A stretch of 40,362 nt of DNA from Muribaculaceae bacterium (GCA_910573745.1 CAJSYI010000023.1:1-40362); one strand, 5' to 3'. Positions 1 to 9,193 are shown, numbered from the stretch's first letter. The notes: generated by a model from the sequence alone, not told the origin. A program made the numbers and translations.

Positions 1-1030
<1,030 letters not shown>

Positions 1031-1066
1031 CTGAATCTTCATACAAGCATCTGGTTCCTAAACGGC

Positions 1067-1372
1067 CTATTTCCTCTTCGGATTGGCAGGGAACCAACCT
1101 TTGCGCACGCGTTCAGCCTGCTCATCCACCTCTTTGATGCTCCAGAAGCAACTGAACGAGGCCACTCCTAAGAGCGAAGACCAGAATATGTCGGACACTG
1201 CTATGCAGGCAGCAAGAAGCACTATTCCTGCCGCAAGGAACCACCAACGACATTTGCGCCCGAAATAATATTCACCTTTGATTACCAAAGGATGGAAAAG
1301 CCCGATAATCAGGAATGCGGCAAGACCCACAAGAACTCCTGCAAGATGATACTGAGAAAGAAACTCTGCCAT
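1067..1372 (-). CDS. DUF4491 family small membrane protein
   Basis: Function is not known. The 101-residue product begins MAEFLSQYHLAGVLVGL and has about three hydrophobic segments. It carries the pattern FLIIGLFHPLVIKGEYYFG and a C-terminal SFWSIKEVDEQAERV-KGWFP-NPKR, which I recognise as the Bacteroidales DUF4491 family of about 100 residues. The frame can be extended upstream to 1456, but the extra 28 residues are polar, cysteine-containing and unlike the family, so I place the start at the ATG at 1370-1372. It is monocistronic, convergent with the pseudogene and divergent from the SPFH gene. No good TAnnTTTG promoter was found on its strand. Confidence 0.75.
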   Translation of the reverse strand: MAEFLSQYHLAGVLVGLAAFLIIGLFHPLVIKGEYYFGRKCRWWFLAAGIVLLAACIAVSDIFWSSLLGVASFSCFWSIKEVDEQAERVRKGWFPANPKRK

Positions 1373-1466
1373 GTCAGATTCTGGTTTTAAAAGTCGTACA
1401 AAGTTGATTTTTTCACAAAGGTCGCATTTTATTTCCAAAACACCATGTTTTTTCACAAAAATTCGC

Positions 1467-1474
1467 TACATTTG
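1467..1474 (+). promoter_or_regulatory. Bacteroidota -7 element for the SPFH gene
   Basis: TACATTTG fits the TAnnTTTG consensus 29 bases before the ATG at 1504. A T-rich stretch at 1448-1453 is at about the right distance for the -33 element but is not an exact TTTG. Confidence 0.5.
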
Positions 1475-1503
1475 TGGTGTAAAATCATATAAACAAAATA
1501 ATT

Positions 1504-2430
1504 ATGAGCGACAAAAATCATGAGTATGAATATTCAGGCTTGACTATCAACGGTTTTGCCATGATATTCTTCACTTTCATCCTTATCCCGGCTCTGATTG
1601 TGGCAGTGATAATCCTCGGCGGCGAAGAAAGGCTCGGCCTCTCCATTGGACTCGGTGCGCCGCTGTTCATCATCTTCATCCTCGGCCTTGTAGGCTATTT
1701 CGTTCAGGAGCCCAATGAGGCGCGGGTGATGATATTTTTCGGTAAATACAAAGGGACGTGCCGCAAAACCGGGTATTATTGGGTCAATCCTTTCATGACT
1801 CGACGCAGGCTTTCTCTACGCATACGCAATATGGACATAGAGCCAATAAAGGTCAATGACAAGACCGGCAACCCGGTTCTAATCGGCATGGTGCTTGTAT
1901 GGAAAATCAAGGACACGTATAAGGTAACTTTCGATCTTGATTCGCAGTCGCTTGGAGCTACCGCTGCCACGATAAGCAATGCTGCCCTTGAAAAGTTCGT
2001 GCGCATTCAAAGCGATGCAGCATTGCGCGAAGTCACAGGTCATTTCGCATACGACCATACCGACTCTGACCACGACAGCATTACTTTGCGCGACGGCAGC
2101 GAACATATCAACGACCTTCTGGAAAATAAGATAAACGAGCGTCTCGCCATGGCCGGAATGGAAGTGGTGGAAGCACGTATCAACTATCTCGCATATGCTC
2201 CTGAGATTGCAGCCGTGATGCTGAGACGACAGCAGGCTTCTGCAATAATCTCGGCCCGCGAGAAGATAGTTGAAGGTGCGGTCTCTATGGTGGAGATGGC
2301 TCTTGACAGGATTGAAGAGCGTGCAATAGTCAAGCTCGACGATGCCAAAAAGGCTGAAATGGTGGGCAATCTCTTGGTAGTCCTGTGTTCTGAAGAACCG
2401 GCCACACCTGTGCTAAACACCAACAAATGA
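1504..2430 (+). CDS. SPFH/Band 7 (stomatin/prohibitin-like) membrane protein
   Basis: The 308-residue product probably forms membrane-associated scaffolds of the stomatin/flotillin type; no enzymatic role is implied. Two hydrophobic helices at about residues 17-40 and 47-68 are followed by the Band 7 domain at about 70-260. That domain has the entry phrase VQEPNEARVMIFFGKYKGT, the strand GYYWVNPF, and a helical part with VVEARINYLAYAPEIAAVML. The following segment, REKIVEGAVSMVEMALDRI, resembles the coiled region of SPFH proteins. The ATG at 1504 sits 29 bases after a good -7 promoter element. The gene appears monocistronic, because the next gene has its own promoter. The exact subfamily cannot be settled from sequence alone. 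Confidence 0.85.
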   Translation: MSDKNHEYEYSGLTINGFAMIFFTFILIPALIVAVIILGGEERLGLSIGLGAPLFIIFILGLVGYFVQEPNEARVMIFFGKYKGTCRKTGYYWVNPFMTRRRLSLRIRNMDIEPIKVNDKTGNPVLIGMVLVWKIKDTYKVTFDLDSQSLGATAATISNAALEKFVRIQSDAALREVTGHFAYDHTDSDHDSITLRDGSEHINDLLENKINERLAMAGMEVVEARINYLAYAPEIAAVMLRRQQASAIISAREKIVEGAVSMVEMALDRIEERAIVKLDDAKKAEMVGNLLVVLCSEEPATPVLNTNK

Positions 2431-2447
2431 CTTTTGGCTGGCAAAGT

Positions 2448-2479
2448 TTTGGGCATCCCGACAAAAATACGTATCTTTG
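2448..2479 (+). promoter_or_regulatory. promoter of the glutamine synthetase gene
   Basis: TTTG at 2448-2451, a 20-base spacer, and TATCTTTG at 2472-2479 match the Bacteroidota sigma-70 consensus. The start codon at 2564 leaves a leader of roughly 75 bases. Confidence 0.7.
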
Positions 2480-2563
2480 CGGCAATTTACCCCGAAGGCT
2501 TTATGCAAAGGGTGAAATCCACTGAACAATCAACCTTTATCTAATATTTCATTGACTTTAACA

Positions 2564-4066
2564 ATGGATTCAAAAGTTACTTTGTGCCCCAATCTGGTGG
2601 TGCAGTTCCTCGGCAAAAAGCCTGAGGATTTTCGCAAATCCGACATAGTCCGTTTCATCAAGGAAAACGGTATAAAGATGGTGAACTTCATGTATCCTGC
2701 CGACGACAACCGTCTGAAGACGCTCAACTTCGTCATCAACTCGGAGGAATACCTCGACTCGATACTCACCTACGGAGAACGCGTGGACGGTTCAAGCCTC
2801 TTCCCTTTCATTGAGGCAGGAAACAGCGACTTATACGTGATTCCTCGTTATGCATCGGCTTTTGTTGATCCTTTCGCAGAAATACCGACGCTTACTATGC
2901 TCGCATCTTTCTTCGACAAGGAAGGCGCTCCTCTCCAGTCAAGCCCTGAACAGACGCTCCGCAAGGCATGCAAAGCGTTCCGCGACGTTACAGGCTATGA
3001 CTTCTATGCTATGGGAGAACTTGAGTATTACGTCATTTCAGAGGACACAGGCCTGTTCCCGGCATCCGACCAGAAAGGATACCATGAATCGGCTCCCTAT
3101 GCAAAGTTCAACGATTTCCGCGCCGAGTGCATGGCACTCATAGCCCAGGCCGGCGGACAGATAAAGTATGGCCACAACGAAGTAGGCAACTTCACCATCG
3201 ACGGCAAGATATTCGAGCAGAACGAAATCGAATTCCTTCCTATCCCGGCAATGCAAGCCGCCGACAACCTTATGGTTGCCAAATGGATAATCCGCACCCT
3301 TGCCATGAAGAAGGGATATGACGTAACTTTCGCTCCTAAAATCACTGCCGGAAAGGCCGGCAGCGGACTTCATATCCACTTCAAGGTGATGGACGGCGAC
3401 ACCAATATGATGACCGCCGACGGCAAACTCAGCGATGTGGCCAAAAAGGCCATAGCCGGAATCCTTACCTATGCACCGGCAATCACCGCTATGGGCAACA
3501 AAGTGCCTACGAGCTACTTCCGTCTCGTTCCTCATCAGGAAGCTCCCACTTCTGTATGCTGGGGCGACCGCAACCGTTCGGTACTCGTCCGTGTTCCTCT
3601 CGGATGGACCGGCGAGAACGACATGTGTTCTCAAGCCAACCCGCTCGAGGCAGACTCCATATCGGCCGCACCGCAGAAGCAGACCGTGGAACTTCGTTCT
3701 GCCGACGGCTCTGCCGACGTCTACCAGCTGATTGCCGCCATGGTGGTGGCAGCCCGTATCGGATTTGAAATGGAGGATTCGCTCAAACGTGCAGAAGACA
3801 TGTATGTAAGCGTAAACATACACAACGACGAAAACCGTGCCAAACTCGAATCGCTCGAATCGCTTCCTGACAGCTGCGTGGCGTCTGCCAAGGCCCTCGC
3901 TGCAAAACGAGAAGCATTTGAGCGTTACGACGTGTTCTCGCCGCAGATGATTGACGGCATCATCCGCAAACTCGAAGCATTCGACGATGCCGACCTTCGC
4001 AATAGCCTTGAAGGAGACCGTGAGGGCATGCTCGAACTCGTACGCAAGTTCTGGCACTGCGGATAA
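2564..4066 (+). CDS. glnA: glutamine synthetase (GSI-like)
   Basis: Makes glutamine from glutamate, ammonia and ATP in the cytoplasm. The 500-residue protein has the N-terminal beta-grasp with YGERVDGSSLFPF (the DGSS loop contributes to the neighbouring active site). Metal-binding patterns GELEYYV and EVGNFTIDGKIFEQNEIEF follow. The ATP/glutamate phrase AGSGLHIHF, the arginine-rich YFRLVPHQEAP, RNRSVLVRVPLG and VELRSADGSADVYQLIAAMV complete the set. This catalytic series is the GSI type, not the longer GSIII type of about 700 residues. The tyrosine adenylylation motif NLY of enterobacterial GlnA is not apparent. The ATG at 2564 is preferred over an in-frame TTG at 2552. A strong terminator follows the stop. 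Confidence 0.9.
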   Translation: MDSKVTLCPNLVVQFLGKKPEDFRKSDIVRFIKENGIKMVNFMYPADDNRLKTLNFVINSEEYLDSILTYGERVDGSSLFPFIEAGNSDLYVIPRYASAFVDPFAEIPTLTMLASFFDKEGAPLQSSPEQTLRKACKAFRDVTGYDFYAMGELEYYVISEDTGLFPASDQKGYHESAPYAKFNDFRAECMALIAQAGGQIKYGHNEVGNFTIDGKIFEQNEIEFLPIPAMQAADNLMVAKWIIRTLAMKKGYDVTFAPKITAGKAGSGLHIHFKVMDGDTNMMTADGKLSDVAKKAIAGILTYAPAITAMGNKVPTSYFRLVPHQEAPTSVCWGDRNRSVLVRVPLGWTGENDMCSQANPLEADSISAAPQKQTVELRSADGSADVYQLIAAMVVAARIGFEMEDSLKRAEDMYVSVNIHNDENRAKLESLESLPDSCVASAKALAAKREAFERYDVFSPQMIDGIIRKLEAFDDADLRNSLEGDREGMLELVRKFWHCG

Positions 4067-4093
4067 TCCGGAAAACATAACCCCGATATCAGG

Positions 4094-4129
4094 CAGGGCT
4101 GCGAGCTGTCGCAGCCCTGTTCTTTTTCT
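4094..4129 (+). terminator. intrinsic terminator after glutamine synthetase
   Basis: An 11-bp perfect GC-rich stem (4094-4104 with 4109-4119, loop GCTG) is followed by TTCTTTTTCT. It ends only a few bases before the ATG of the next gene at 4136. Confidence 0.85.
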
Positions 4130-4135
4130 ACCTGA

Positions 4136-4849
4136 ATGGCTGAACTGACACAAGAAGAGCGATGCCGCTACGCACGCAGCATCGCCATTGACTCAATTGG
4201 CATTGAAGGCCAACGGAAGCTAAAGGAGTCAAAAGTGATGGTAGTGGGATGCGGTGCGCTCGGCACTGTGGCCGCGACCTATCTCTGCGCTTCCGGCGTA
4301 GGACATCTCGCAATAGCAGACTTTGACACCATCGACATCAGCAATCTGCAGAGACAGATAATGTTTATGGACTCCGACGCAGGAAAACCGAAATGCCATA
4401 CGCTTGCTTCCCGCCTGCGAATGCTCAACCCTACCGTGAGGATTGAAGAGATTCCACAAATGATAAAGGAGGAAGACGCAGAGAGGCTTTTTCCTGAGTT
4501 TGATTTCATCATCGACGGCAGCGACAATCCTGCCACAAAGACAATGACCTCCGAAGTATGCAAAAGGCTAAGCAAACCTTGTTGCATAGGCGGAGTTTCC
4601 GAAATGCGGGGCCAGGTGCTGACCTGTGTACCCGGTTCGGTGTTTTGGCATGAACTTTTCGGCGGAATCAAGGATTCGGGCTTCCTCCCGTGTGCCGTTT
4701 CCGGTGTGCTCGGGCCTGTACCTGGAATAACCGGTTCAATACAGGCCACAGAAACCATAAAATACATTACAGGCGTCGGAAACCTTCTTAACGACAGGCT
4801 TCTGACGTTTGATTCGGCAGAGATGGCATTCTCCGTTTTTCGGATTTGA
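4136..4849 (+). CDS. ThiF/MoeB/HesA family adenylyltransferase
   Basis: An E1-like protein of 237 residues that should adenylate the C-terminus of a small ubiquitin-like sulfur carrier or a related peptide substrate. The Rossmann nucleotide loop VVGCGALGT is at about residues 36-44. DFDTIDISNLQRQ, the usual acidic/N/RQ signature, and the IDGSDN phrase follow. The C-terminal GVLGPVPGITGSIQATETIKYI is typical of ThiF/MoeB. The paired CxxC zinc motifs of many family members are not evident. No sulfur-carrier or thiamine/molybdopterin gene is adjacent, so the pathway is unresolved. The ATG follows the terminator of the preceding gene very closely and no separate promoter was recognised. Confidence 0.8.
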   Translation: MAELTQEERCRYARSIAIDSIGIEGQRKLKESKVMVVGCGALGTVAATYLCASGVGHLAIADFDTIDISNLQRQIMFMDSDAGKPKCHTLASRLRMLNPTVRIEEIPQMIKEEDAERLFPEFDFIIDGSDNPATKTMTSEVCKRLSKPCCIGGVSEMRGQVLTCVPGSVFWHELFGGIKDSGFLPCAVSGVLGPVPGITGSIQATETIKYITGVGNLLNDRLLTFDSAEMAFSVFRI

Positions 4850-4918
4850 GGTAACATTTCCGGCATTCCGGTTGTTTCCTTAGAGTATGTTCCTTCTATA
4901 TGCCGAGATTTGCACAAT

Positions 4919-6097
4919 ATGCATAATTCCACGTCGCAGACATATACAGGTATTTTCAACGACAGTTTTCCGCCGATTCTCGACGGCGTTACACTGACGG
5001 TAATGAACTATGTGCGTTGGCTTCCCCAATCTGGAATGAAGCCATGCGTCGTAACGCCTTGGAATCCGCGACGTGTGGAATGCGGGTGCGAAGTGATGCG
5101 GTATTTTTCTCTTCCTATTCCATCGCGCCGTCCATACCGATACGGCTATCCCAAAGCCGACCCGTTCATTTGGAAAAGGCTGGACAACACGCATTTCAAT
5201 TTGGTGCATTCACACTGCCCTTTCTCTTCGGGCAGGCTTGCGGTTTATGTCAAGAAGAAACAAAACGTACCGCTCATAGGCACTTTCCATTCCAAATACC
5301 GTTCCGACCTCGAGCATTCATTCCGCCGCACACCTTGGTTCGTACCTATAATTATGCGCCGAATTATCGGATTCTTCAATGCATGTGATGAAGTATGGAT
5401 TCCTCAGGCGGCTGTACAGGAGACCGTACGCGAATACGGCTACAAAGGGCCTCTGACAGTCGTTGACAACGGTATTGACTTCGCTGATATTGATTCTGAA
5501 TCCCTTAAGGAAACCAAATCCGAAGCAAGGAAACGGGCAGGAATCAGCCCGTCGGCTCTTTCTCTGCTTTTTGTCGGGCAGCACATATGGGAAAAAGGCA
5601 TCGGCATAATTGTTGAAGCTTTGGCCAAGATTTCAGGAAAAGTCGATTTCACTATGGACTTCATCGGCACAGGATATGCCATAGACGATCTGAAATCCTT
5701 AGTGGCAAGACTCGGACTTTCCGGACAAGTGAGAATCCACGGCTGCGTGGAGGAAAGGGGAAGGCTCAAGGACTTCTATGCCGCCGCCGACGTTTTCCTT
5801 TTCCCGTCTCTTTACGACAACGCGCCGCTTGTGGTAAGGGAAGCAGCCGCTATGGGTACGCCATCGGTGATTCCTGAAGGCTCCACGGCTTCGGAAGTGA
5901 TAACCGACGGAGTAAACGGATTCCTCACGCAGCATTCTGCGGAAGCATACGCCCGGACAATTGAATCATTGGCCAAAAACCGTGAAGAAATAATACGAAC
6001 CGGAATCGCAGCCAAACAGACCATCGTGCGAAACTGGCGGGACGTGGTGGAAGAAGTGGCCGACCGGTACCGTGTCATCCTTAAGCGCAGAACGTAA
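4919..6097 (+). CDS. GT4 family glycosyltransferase
   Basis: A 392-residue GT-B fold retaining glycosyltransferase, probably acting at the cytoplasmic face of the membrane on a lipid or polysaccharide acceptor. The N-terminal domain opens with GIFNDSFPPILDGVTLTV, the glycine-rich start typical of the PimB/MgdA-like group. It also has VHSHCPFSSG and GTFHSKY. The C-terminal domain has VDNGIDF, LLFVGQHIWEKGI, and the sugar-nucleotide signature PSLYDNAPLVVREAAAMG-PSV, with the EX7E-like glutamates. I take the ATG at 4919; an in-frame TTG at 4910 is the alternative. The stop is 12 bases before the next gene, which in turn overlaps kdsB, so the three genes are probably co-transcribed. Donor and acceptor are unknown. 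Confidence 0.8.
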   Translation: MHNSTSQTYTGIFNDSFPPILDGVTLTVMNYVRWLPQSGMKPCVVTPWNPRRVECGCEVMRYFSLPIPSRRPYRYGYPKADPFIWKRLDNTHFNLVHSHCPFSSGRLAVYVKKKQNVPLIGTFHSKYRSDLEHSFRRTPWFVPIIMRRIIGFFNACDEVWIPQAAVQETVREYGYKGPLTVVDNGIDFADIDSESLKETKSEARKRAGISPSALSLLFVGQHIWEKGIGIIVEALAKISGKVDFTMDFIGTGYAIDDLKSLVARLGLSGQVRIHGCVEERGRLKDFYAAADVFLFPSLYDNAPLVVREAAAMGTPSVIPEGSTASEVITDGVNGFLTQHSAEAYARTIESLAKNREEIIRTGIAAKQTIVRNWRDVVEEVADRYRVILKRRT

Positions 6098-6109
6098 AAA
6101 GCAAAAACA

Positions 6110-7225
6110 ATGGAGACTCCCCATCCGACATCACCTGCTCCTCCGAATCCGGGCCAGCCGATTCCTGCTGTCTCAAAGAAGACATTCGCGACATGGAAAA
6201 TAATGCTGCCTGTGGCCATCGGTCTCGCAGTGGTGGTCTTGATGTTCTGGCACGATGCCAAAGAAGAGAACCTTGCCGACATATGGAAATCAATATCAAT
6301 AACACCGCGCACAGTCATTTTCATCCTGTTGGGCTTCCTGTGCATGTTCGGACGCGATTTCGGTCTGACATGGCGTTTCCGCGCCCTTACATCCCATGAA
6401 CTTCCTTGGAAAAAGGCATGGAAAGTGGATATGCTGTGCGAGTTCACGTCATGCGTTACTCCGTCGGCAGTAGGCGGAAGCTCTCTGGGGATGGTGTTCC
6501 TTTGGTCTCAAGGAATAAACTTCGGGCGAGCCACAACACTTATGATGACCACTCTCTTCCTCGACGAACTTTTTTTCGTTCTTGCATGCCCTTTGGTTGC
6601 GCTTTTCACTCCTGACGCGGACCTTTTCGCCTCAGGCGGGACATCTTTCTCCCACGGCATCAGATTGACATTCTGGATTGTCTACGGCGTTTTGTTTCTG
6701 TGGACTTTGCTTCTCTTCCTCGGCATAATAGTAAAACCGCTTTGGATAAGGTCGGCATTGGCAAAGATATGCAGTCTGCGCTTTCTCAAACGATGGCAGT
6801 CGGGGGCAGTTTCGCTCGGCGACAATATGGTGGCCACGTCTAAAGAACTTAAATCAAGGCCTTTTGGATTTTGGCTCGAAGTATTCGGAGGCACGGCTTT
6901 GTCTTGGACTTCACGCTATCTTGTGGTCAACGCGCTCTTCTTGGCTTTCCTTCCTCAGTGCGATCCTTACCAATGGATCATCCTCGCCCGGCAATTCGTG
7001 ATATGGGTCGTTTTGATGGTCAGCCCCACTCCGGGCGGATCGGGACTCAGCGAATGGCTCTTTTCAGAATATTACGGAGACATTGTGCCTACAGTTGGAA
7101 TGGCACTTGTTCTTGCCATATGCTGGCGCATCATCTCCTATTACATATACCTTGCCATCGGCGCGTCAATTGTGCCGTCATGGCTTAAAAACACATTGGA
7201 AAAAATAAAAACCGCAAAATCATGA
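6110..7225 (+). CDS. LPG-synthase TM-region/flippase-like membrane protein
   Basis: A 371-residue polytopic membrane protein of the lysylphosphatidylglycerol synthetase transmembrane (UPF0104/AglD-like) family. The N-terminal 25 residues are proline-rich and cytosolic, and about eight hydrophobic helices follow. Diagnostic phrases are VTPSAVGGSSLGMVFLW and SPTPGGSGLSEWLF, the repeated P-GG motifs of this family. In other organisms, relatives move or modify lipid-linked substrates; the C-terminal aminoacyl transferase domain of MprF is absent here. The preceding glycosyltransferase is 12 bases upstream, and the stop overlaps the kdsB start by 4 bases. A role in glycolipid or lipid-carrier handling with that glycosyltransferase is inference. 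Confidence 0.75.
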   Translation: METPHPTSPAPPNPGQPIPAVSKKTFATWKIMLPVAIGLAVVVLMFWHDAKEENLADIWKSISITPRTVIFILLGFLCMFGRDFGLTWRFRALTSHELPWKKAWKVDMLCEFTSCVTPSAVGGSSLGMVFLWSQGINFGRATTLMMTTLFLDELFFVLACPLVALFTPDADLFASGGTSFSHGIRLTFWIVYGVLFLWTLLLFLGIIVKPLWIRSALAKICSLRFLKRWQSGAVSLGDNMVATSKELKSRPFGFWLEVFGGTALSWTSRYLVVNALFLAFLPQCDPYQWIILARQFVIWVVLMVSPTPGGSGLSEWLFSEYYGDIVPTVGMALVLAICWRIISYYIYLAIGASIVPSWLKNTLEKIKTAKS

Positions 7226-7983
7226 GACAGCCATCCTTCATTGTGATTATTCCCGCCAGATACGCGTCTTCACGCTTTCCCGGCAAACCGCTTGCGAAAA
7301 TAGGAGGGACTGAAATGATAGTCCGTGTGGCGCGTCAGGCCTCCAAGGCGGCTTCGGAAGTTGCCGTCGCCACGGACGACGAACGCATCCGCATCTGTTG
7401 TGAAGAGAACGGAATAAGGTGTGTCATGACATCGCCCGATCACCGCAGCGGCACAGACAGGATAGCCGAAGCATACAGTAAACTTGGTTCAAATGCCGAT
7501 GTGGTGATCAACGTGCAGGGAGACGAACCGTTCATACACCCCGAACAGATAAGACTTCTGATGCAGTGCTTCACCGAAAGGCCTGAAGCAAAAATCGCAA
7601 CTCTCGTCCGTCATTTCGACAAGAGCCTCGGGTTCGAATCCCTTTTTGACCCCAACCTCGTGAAGGTGATCTTTTCCGAACGTATGCAGGCACTTTATTT
7701 CTCAAGAAGCATAATCCCATACGTGCGCGGCGCAGAATGGCAGAAATGGCTCGACACGGCGGACTTCCATACCCACATCGGGATATACGCCTACCGTGCC
7801 GAAACTCTTGAAGAAATCACCAATATGCCGCAGTCAAGTCTCGAAAAAGCAGAAAGCCTCGAACAACTGCGATGGCTTCAGGCAGGCATACAGATAGAGG
7901 TCGCAGTAAGCGACCATCCGACTGTCGGCATCGATACTCCTGCCGATCTTGCTGCCGCCGAATCTCTTTTAGAGCATATTTGA
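7222..7983 (+). CDS. kdsB: 3-deoxy-manno-octulosonate cytidylyltransferase
   Basis: Activates Kdo with CTP to CMP-Kdo, the donor for the inner core of lipopolysaccharide, in the cytoplasm. The 253 residues start with IIPARYASSRFPGKPLAKIGG, the conserved nucleotide-binding loop. Next come VAVATDDERI, TSPDHRSGTDRIAEA and VINVQGDEPF, all hallmarks of KdsB. The C-terminal HIGIYAYR, SLEKAESLEQLRWL and GIDTPADL are also typical. Length matches the family (about 250). The ATG at 7222 overlaps the preceding stop as ATGA, which implies translational coupling. The kdsB stop is 26 bases before the left edge of a fold-back element. Confidence 0.95.
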   Translation: MRQPSFIVIIPARYASSRFPGKPLAKIGGTEMIVRVARQASKAASEVAVATDDERIRICCEENGIRCVMTSPDHRSGTDRIAEAYSKLGSNADVVINVQGDEPFIHPEQIRLLMQCFTERPEAKIATLVRHFDKSLGFESLFDPNLVKVIFSERMQALYFSRSIIPYVRGAEWQKWLDTADFHTHIGIYAYRAETLEEITNMPQSSLEKAESLEQLRWLQAGIQIEVAVSDHPTVGIDTPADLAAAESLLEHI

Positions 7984-8009
7984 ATTTGTGTGCCGGTTCC
8001 GAACAAACA

Positions 8010-8295
8010 TCTTAGAGTGTGTTTGGAATTTTTCTTCAGGATTTTTTATGGAGGATTTCGGGATGGATTCGCGCATGCAGACGAGGGAGTGCAGCGGGCT
8101 GCATGACCGAGGCAAAGGCGTGAAGACGGCCGAAAGACCCATAAAGGCACACTCGAACGGCACACTACGGCATTTTCACGTCCTTTCCGGCCTTTCACTC
8201 GTTGCATAGCCCGCTATGCGCCTCGTTCCAAGGCTCGGAAAGCCCTGTAAAACTGCCTGTAAAAATCAGAATAAAAATTCAAACACACTCTTAGA
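8010..8295. mobile_element. fold-back (MITE-like) element between kdsB and pyrD
   Basis: The 307-base gap between kdsB and pyrD contains no convincing gene. Its ends are inverted copies: on the plus strand AGAGTGTGTTTGGAATTTTT starts at 8014. The reverse complement of the other end reads AGAGTGTGTTTGAATTTTT. The similarity extends, with gaps, about 45 bases inward. Further in, both arms carry a small hairpin around a CGGG/CCCG loop (TGCAG-CGGG-CTGCA in the left arm; GCATAG-CCCG-CTATGC near 8202-8217). ACGAGG and AAAGGC flank each. TCTTAGA occurs in direct orientation at both ends (8010-8016 and 8289-8295), which could be a 7-bp target duplication. Two short open frames inside look incidental. 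The pyrD stop codon lies in the right-hand TCTTAGA. Confidence 0.65.
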
Positions 8296-9193
8296 TTCTC
8301 AACTCTGAGAGGCTTTCGATGCCATGTCGATTGCAATATTCGGAGATTTCATCGATGACATCCTCCGTGGCCGAGGGGTTAACGAAATTGGCTGTTCCGA
8401 TTTCCACGGCAGATGCGCCGGCCATAAGGAACTCCAAAGCATCGCGTCCGTCCATTATCCCTCCGAGGCCAATCACCGGTATCTTGACAGACTTGGCGGT
8501 CTGCCAAACCATCCTCACGGCAATCGGACGTATGCATGGACCTGAAAGGCCGCCTGTAACCGTACTCAATACTGGACGCCTGCGTTCGACATCGATGGCC
8601 ATTCCGAGGAACGTGTTGACCAATGAGACCGAATCCGCGCCCGTTGCCTCCACGGCGCGGGCGATTTCTGTGATGTCGGTTACGTTAGGGGAAAGCTTCA
8701 CTATCAGATGCCTGTCCCAAGACTCTCGGGCAGCCGAAGTAACTTTCTCGGCACCAGAACATGTGGTGCCGAATGCCATGCCACCCTGTTTCACGTTCGG
8801 GCAGGAGATGTTGATTTCCACGGCTTTCACACGTTCCAAAGATGAGAGGCGGCGGCACACTTCCGCGTAATCTTCCGGTTGCGAACCACTGACGTTGACA
8901 ATCAACGGCGATTCAAGGTCTTTGATTTTCGGATATATTTCCGAGATGAAATAATCCACCCCCTTGTTCTGGAGTCCAACCGCGTTGAGCATTCCCGAAG
9001 GCGTCTCGGCCATGCGCGGATAAGGATTGCCCTGACGAGGATTGAGGGTTGTTCCTTTCACTATTATCGCGCCGAGACGGTTAAGGTCTACCACATCGGC
9101 AAATTCAAGTCCGTATCCGAAAGTGCCGGAAGCCGTCATGACAGGATTTGCCAGACGCAATCCTTTTCCCAAATCTATGCTTAAGTCTACCAT
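8291..9193 (-). CDS. pyrD: dihydroorotate dehydrogenase catalytic subunit (type 1B)
   Basis: Oxidises dihydroorotate to orotate in pyrimidine synthesis, with FMN in a TIM barrel, as the catalytic half of the PyrD-PyrK heterotetramer that passes electrons to NAD+. The 300-residue product has NPVMTASGTFGYG, KGTTLNPRQGNPYPR and MLNAVGLQNKG. The active-site cysteine of class 1 enzymes is C131 in INISCPNVKQGG. FMN phosphate-binding phrases GGLSGP and IPVIGLGGI-DGRDALEFLMAGA follow. The start ATG (9191-9193) overlaps the pyrK stop by 7 bases, supporting coupled expression. The stop TAA coincides with the end of the adjoining fold-back element, so the last residues deserve comparison with relatives. 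Confidence 0.95.
   Translation of the reverse strand: MVDLSIDLGKGLRLANPVMTASGTFGYGLEFADVVDLNRLGAIIVKGTTLNPRQGNPYPRMAETPSGMLNAVGLQNKGVDYFISEIYPKIKDLESPLIVNVSGSQPEDYAEVCRRLSSLERVKAVEINISCPNVKQGGMAFGTTCSGAEKVTSAARESWDRHLIVKLSPNVTDITEIARAVEATGADSVSLVNTFLGMAIDVERRRPVLSTVTGGLSGPCIRPIAVRMVWQTAKSVKIPVIGLGGIMDGRDALEFLMAGASAVEIGTANFVNPSATEDVIDEISEYCNRHGIESLSELRI

Noticed and set aside
3038..4153. Long open frame (371 codons) opposite glutamine synthetase
   Set aside because: It is the antisense shadow of a clearly conserved enzyme, with low-complexity composition and no motifs.
7630..7645. GGTTCGAATCC, like the T-arm of a tRNA
   Set aside because: It lies inside kdsB in a conserved coding region and no acceptor stem or anticodon arm can be formed around it.
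7988..8209. Short open frame with a start at GTG/ATG in the kdsB-pyrD gap, and an opposing one on the minus strand
   Set aside because: Both lie within the fold-back element, overlap its inverted arms, and show no recognisable protein features.
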